This document shows positions 61,930-64,000 of a stretch of DNA of 64,000 nucleotides, one piece after another. The stretch comes from an uncultured Anaerolineae bacterium (GTDB lineage: Bacteria; Chloroflexota; Anaerolineae; Anaerolineales; Villigracilaceae). Position numbers and translations under genes: made by a program. How positions within the stretch are numbered: the first letter of the stretch is position 1; the number at the start of each line of letters is the position of its first letter. Under the pieces are notes generated by a model. It did not search any database, was not told where the DNA came from, and was given only the letters and a program-made list of their open reading frames with translations. The DNA lies in assembly GCA_903822545.1 (NCBI GenBank), contig CAIJPN010000041.1, positions 1-64,000 on the forward strand. Direction: 5' to 3'.

Positions 61930-64000
61930 TGGCTGAGATTACCTGCCCCCTGTGTGGAAGGGCCAACCCCGCCAAAAGCGAGTCCTGCTCCAGTTGCGGC
62001 ACGCCACTTAAACAGAGCACCACTCCGCTAGACCCGATCAAACCGGGCGAGCTTCCCACCAAAAAATCCACATCTGACCTCGAATCAACCCTGCCCGGCT
62101 GGCTGCGTGATGCGCGCCAGGCCGCATCTGATGACACCCACCAAAACGCACCGGGCGATGATTTTACCTTCAATTTTGGTGCCACTGAACCTGAAAAACC
62201 TGCCGAAAGCAGCATGCCCGACTTTCTCAAAAAAGCCATGGCGGCCGATAATTCCCCCGCTGCCCCGGTAGACTTCCTGGCCGGGCTGGCTCAAACCTCT
62301 TCCGACGACGATGAAGAAGTACCCGATTGGCTTTCCAGCCTGCGCGGTTCCACGCCGCCGGAACCTCCCGCCGCTGCTGCACCACCACCACCCGCCCCAC
62401 CCGCCCCGCCGCCAACTGCCACTTCGTCAGACTGGCTGGCCGGCTTCAAAGATGATCCTGAGCCAGCCGCCCCGCTTCCGGCTGAACAAAACATGGATTG
62501 GGGCTTCGGCTCCAGCCAGGCCTTCGATTTCAACAACCTGGATACAGAACCCGAACCGCCCGCCACTGGCACATCACCCGACTGGCTCTCATCCTTTGGA
62601 GGCAGCCAACCTTCCACCCAGGACAATAGCGGTTTTGATTCAGCCCCAGCTGCATCAGACAGCCCAGATTGGCTCAAATCCCTGGCATCCTCCAGCCCGG
62701 AATCAGCCGCCCCTCAGCCTGCTTCGCCGCTTCCTCCTGCTGCTGGCCCCGCTGCCAGTGATACGCCAGACTGGCTTTCCAGTTTTTCTGCCCCTGAGCC
62801 CCCCGTAAAAAACCAGGACACGCCTTCATCCGACTGGCTGTCCGATTTCAGTCAACCTGCCGCCCCCGCCAGTGATGCACCAGATTGGCTTTCCGGCCTT
62901 TCCACGCCGGAAGCACCCGCCGGGCAACAGCAACCGCCCGCCGCCGAAAGCGCCGCTGCATCAGACTGGCTCGCGGAATTCAGCTCACCAGCTGCATCCA
63001 CCCCTGCGCCCGCCGCCGAGACGCCAGATTGGCTTTCTGGCCTTTCCACGCCGGAGACACCCGCCGGGCAACAGCAACCGCCCGCCGCCGAAAGCGCCGC
63101 AACCCCAGACTGGCTCGCGGAATTCAGCTCACCGGCTGCATCCACTCCTGCATCTGCCGCCGAGACGCCAGATTGGCTTTCTGGCCTGTCCACGCCGGAG
63201 ACACCCGCCGGGCAACAGCAACCGCCCGCCGCCGAAAGCGCCGCAACCCCAGACTGGCTCGCGGAATTCAGCTCACCAACTGCATCCACCCCTGCGCCCG
63301 CCACCGAGACGCCGGATTGGCTTTCTGGCCTTTCCACGCCGGAGACACCCGCCGGGCAACAGCAACCGCCCGCCGCCGAAAGCGCCGCAACCCCAGACTG
63401 GCTCGCGGAATTCAGCTCACCGGCTGCATCCACCCCTGCGCCTGCCACAGAAACACCCGCCGCAGAAAGCACAGATTGGCTCTCGGGGTTTGGCCAGGCT
63501 GAGTCTGCTGCCCCGGCAGAAGGAATGCCAGATTGGTTGGCCGGTTTGCAAGGAACACCCGCAGCGCAGCCGGCGGTTGGTAGTGAAACAACCCTGTCGT
63601 TTGGCCTTCCGGCTCCTGGAGAAACGCCGCCCAGTCCGTTAGCATCTATGCCAGATGCCGGGGCGGATGATTTCAATACGATGCCCGATTGGTTGTCTGA
63701 ATCTTTGGGCGAGAAACCTGCCACGCCTGAAGAAAAACCCGCAGCCAAGACGCCAAAGGCTTTCCAGACAGGTTCGTTGGGTGAGATCAGTCTGCCGGCG
63801 GGTTCTTCTGAGGATATGCCCGATTGGTTGGCCGGACTGGGCGCGGTATCCACCCCTGGTGGAATGCCCGCCGCGGATTCTGGAACAAGCCAGGCTGCTG
63901 ATGCAGACTGGTTGGCGGGGTTCAATGCCAGCCAGGATCAACCTGTCGAAACGCCGGGCAGCAGCCAGGGCGGAATGCCCGCGGGTGGATTGGCCCAGGC
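61929..64000 (+). CDS. Zinc-ribbon protein with DWL repeats, incomplete at the right edge
   Basis: An open frame of at least 690 residues that runs off the window. Residues 6-23 are a zinc ribbon (C6-P-L-C9 ... C20-S-S-C23). The rest is a long Pro/Ala/Ser/Glu-rich, probably disordered chain carrying about 20 copies of a short motif, (S/T/M)(P/S)DWL(S/A)xF or -L. Four copies of a 48-residue unit (144 bases) with two DWL motifs each lie at about residues 316-508. The motif could be a repeated short linear binding site for a partner, such as the membrane proteins encoded upstream. The start shares a base with the preceding stop (TAATG). I know of no characterised protein of this type. Confidence 0.85.
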   Translation, partial: MAEITCPLCGRANPAKSESCSSCGTPLKQSTTPLDPIKPGELPTKKSTSDLESTLPGWLRDARQAASDDTHQNAPGDDFTFNFGATEPEKPAESSMPDFLKKAMAADNSPAAPVDFLAGLAQTSSDDDEEVPDWLSSLRGSTPPEPPAAAAPPPPAPPAPPPTATSSDWLAGFKDDPEPAAPLPAEQNMDWGFGSSQAFDFNNLDTEPEPPATGTSPDWLSSFGGSQPSTQDNSGFDSAPAASDSPDWLKSLASSSPESAAPQPASPLPPAAGPAASDTPDWLSSFSAPEPPVKNQDTPSSDWLSDFSQPAAPASDAPDWLSGLSTPEAPAGQQQPPAAESAAASDWLAEFSSPAASTPAPAAETPDWLSGLSTPETPAGQQQPPAAESAATPDWLAEFSSPAASTPASAAETPDWLSGLSTPETPAGQQQPPAAESAATPDWLAEFSSPTASTPAPATETPDWLSGLSTPETPAGQQQPPAAESAATPDWLAEFSSPAASTPAPATETPAAESTDWLSGFGQAESAAPAEGMPDWLAGLQGTPAAQPAVGSETTLSFGLPAPGETPPSPLASMPDAGADDFNTMPDWLSESLGEKPATPEEKPAAKTPKAFQTGSLGEISLPAGSSEDMPDWLAGLGAVSTPGGMPAADSGTSQAADADWLAGFNASQDQPVETPGSSQGGMPAGGLAQ
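62875..63451 (+). repeat. 144-bp tandem coding repeats, about four copies
   Basis: GACTGGCTCGCGGAATTCAG recurs at 62964, 63108, 63252 and 63396, and GATTGGCTTT at 62883, 63027 and later units, all at an exact 144-base spacing. The units are nearly identical in DNA, so they arose by recent duplication and may vary in number between strains. Confidence 0.9.

Noticed and set aside
62875-63451. Regular repeats that could suggest a CRISPR array
   Set aside because: The repeats are contiguous 144-bp coding units without unique spacers.
62852-63925. A 357-residue minus-strand frame with striking Ser/Gly/Ala repeats
   Set aside because: It is the complement of the 144-bp repeats in the DWL protein. 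The plus frame has the zinc ribbon, start coupling and motif periodicity, so the minus frame is a mirror effect.

Overview
The window looks like a chromosomal segment from a Chloroflexota bacterium, most likely class Anaerolineae. This is an inference from gene content. Lipoproteins carry long Thr/Pro/Ala linkers after the lipobox. The peptide-type ABC substrate-binding protein is circularly permuted. There is a CarH/carotenoid locus, a SAM-I riboswitch ahead of metY-metA, and a zinc-ribbon protein full of DWL repeats. No rRNA, CRISPR array, prophage or insertion sequence was seen.

Layout. 1-2 kb (minus): DegV, DUF1475, a peroxiredoxin-like gene with an in-frame TGA at the peroxidatic Cys position (probable selenoprotein), and a damaged-looking SDR at the edge. 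2-8.3 kb: a carotenoid/light locus. crtI, a DUF1295 protein, a CarH-type B12 photoreceptor-repressor and a membrane protein run leftward, and crtB runs rightward. Two divergent promoters each carry a pair of 11-bp CarH-type repeats. 8.5-14 kb: an MFS exporter, a MerR stub translationally coupled to a UvrA-like ATPase lacking the UvrB-binding region, and another MFS protein. 13.8-20 kb (minus): an M23 peptidase, a PilZ protein, and FliK- and FlhB-like proteins; then a glycosidase and two tandem c-di-AMP receptor-like proteins. 20-30 kb: a giant alpha-2-macroglobulin lipoprotein and an oligopeptide ABC operon. 30-36 kb: AmrS, MobA, an epimerase, a four-helix-bundle gene bracketed by perfect inverted repeats, an acyl-CoA carboxylase subunit and homoserine kinase.

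36-43.5 kb: an MFS gene behind a 16-bp inverted repeat; SAM riboswitch, metY, metA; then an ECF sigma factor with an anti-sigma factor fused to a TolB-like propeller. 43.8-53 kb: a signal-less solute-binding protein, PepF, a lipoprotein, YchF, tRNA-Leu(CAA), AzlCD, a phytol/dolichol-kinase-like protein, an M42 peptidase and a thioesterase. 53-60 kb: an MBL-fold protein, MutY, MutM, PRPP synthetase, a GNAT, MeaB and the B12-binding small subunit of methylmalonyl-CoA mutase. 60.3-64 kb: a four-gene operon ending in the zinc-ribbon/DWL-repeat protein, which runs off the window.

Threads joining the genes are B12 (CarH, MeaB, mutase subunit), threonine/methionine synthesis (ThrB, MetA, MetY), nucleotide second messengers (PilZ, c-di-AMP receptors) and oxidative or light stress (carotenoids, Sec-peroxiredoxin, MutM/MutY). 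Dispersed repeats include two homologous 93-nt elements and short GC-rich palindromes. Gene calls rest on motif recognition by eye; no database search or folding program was run.
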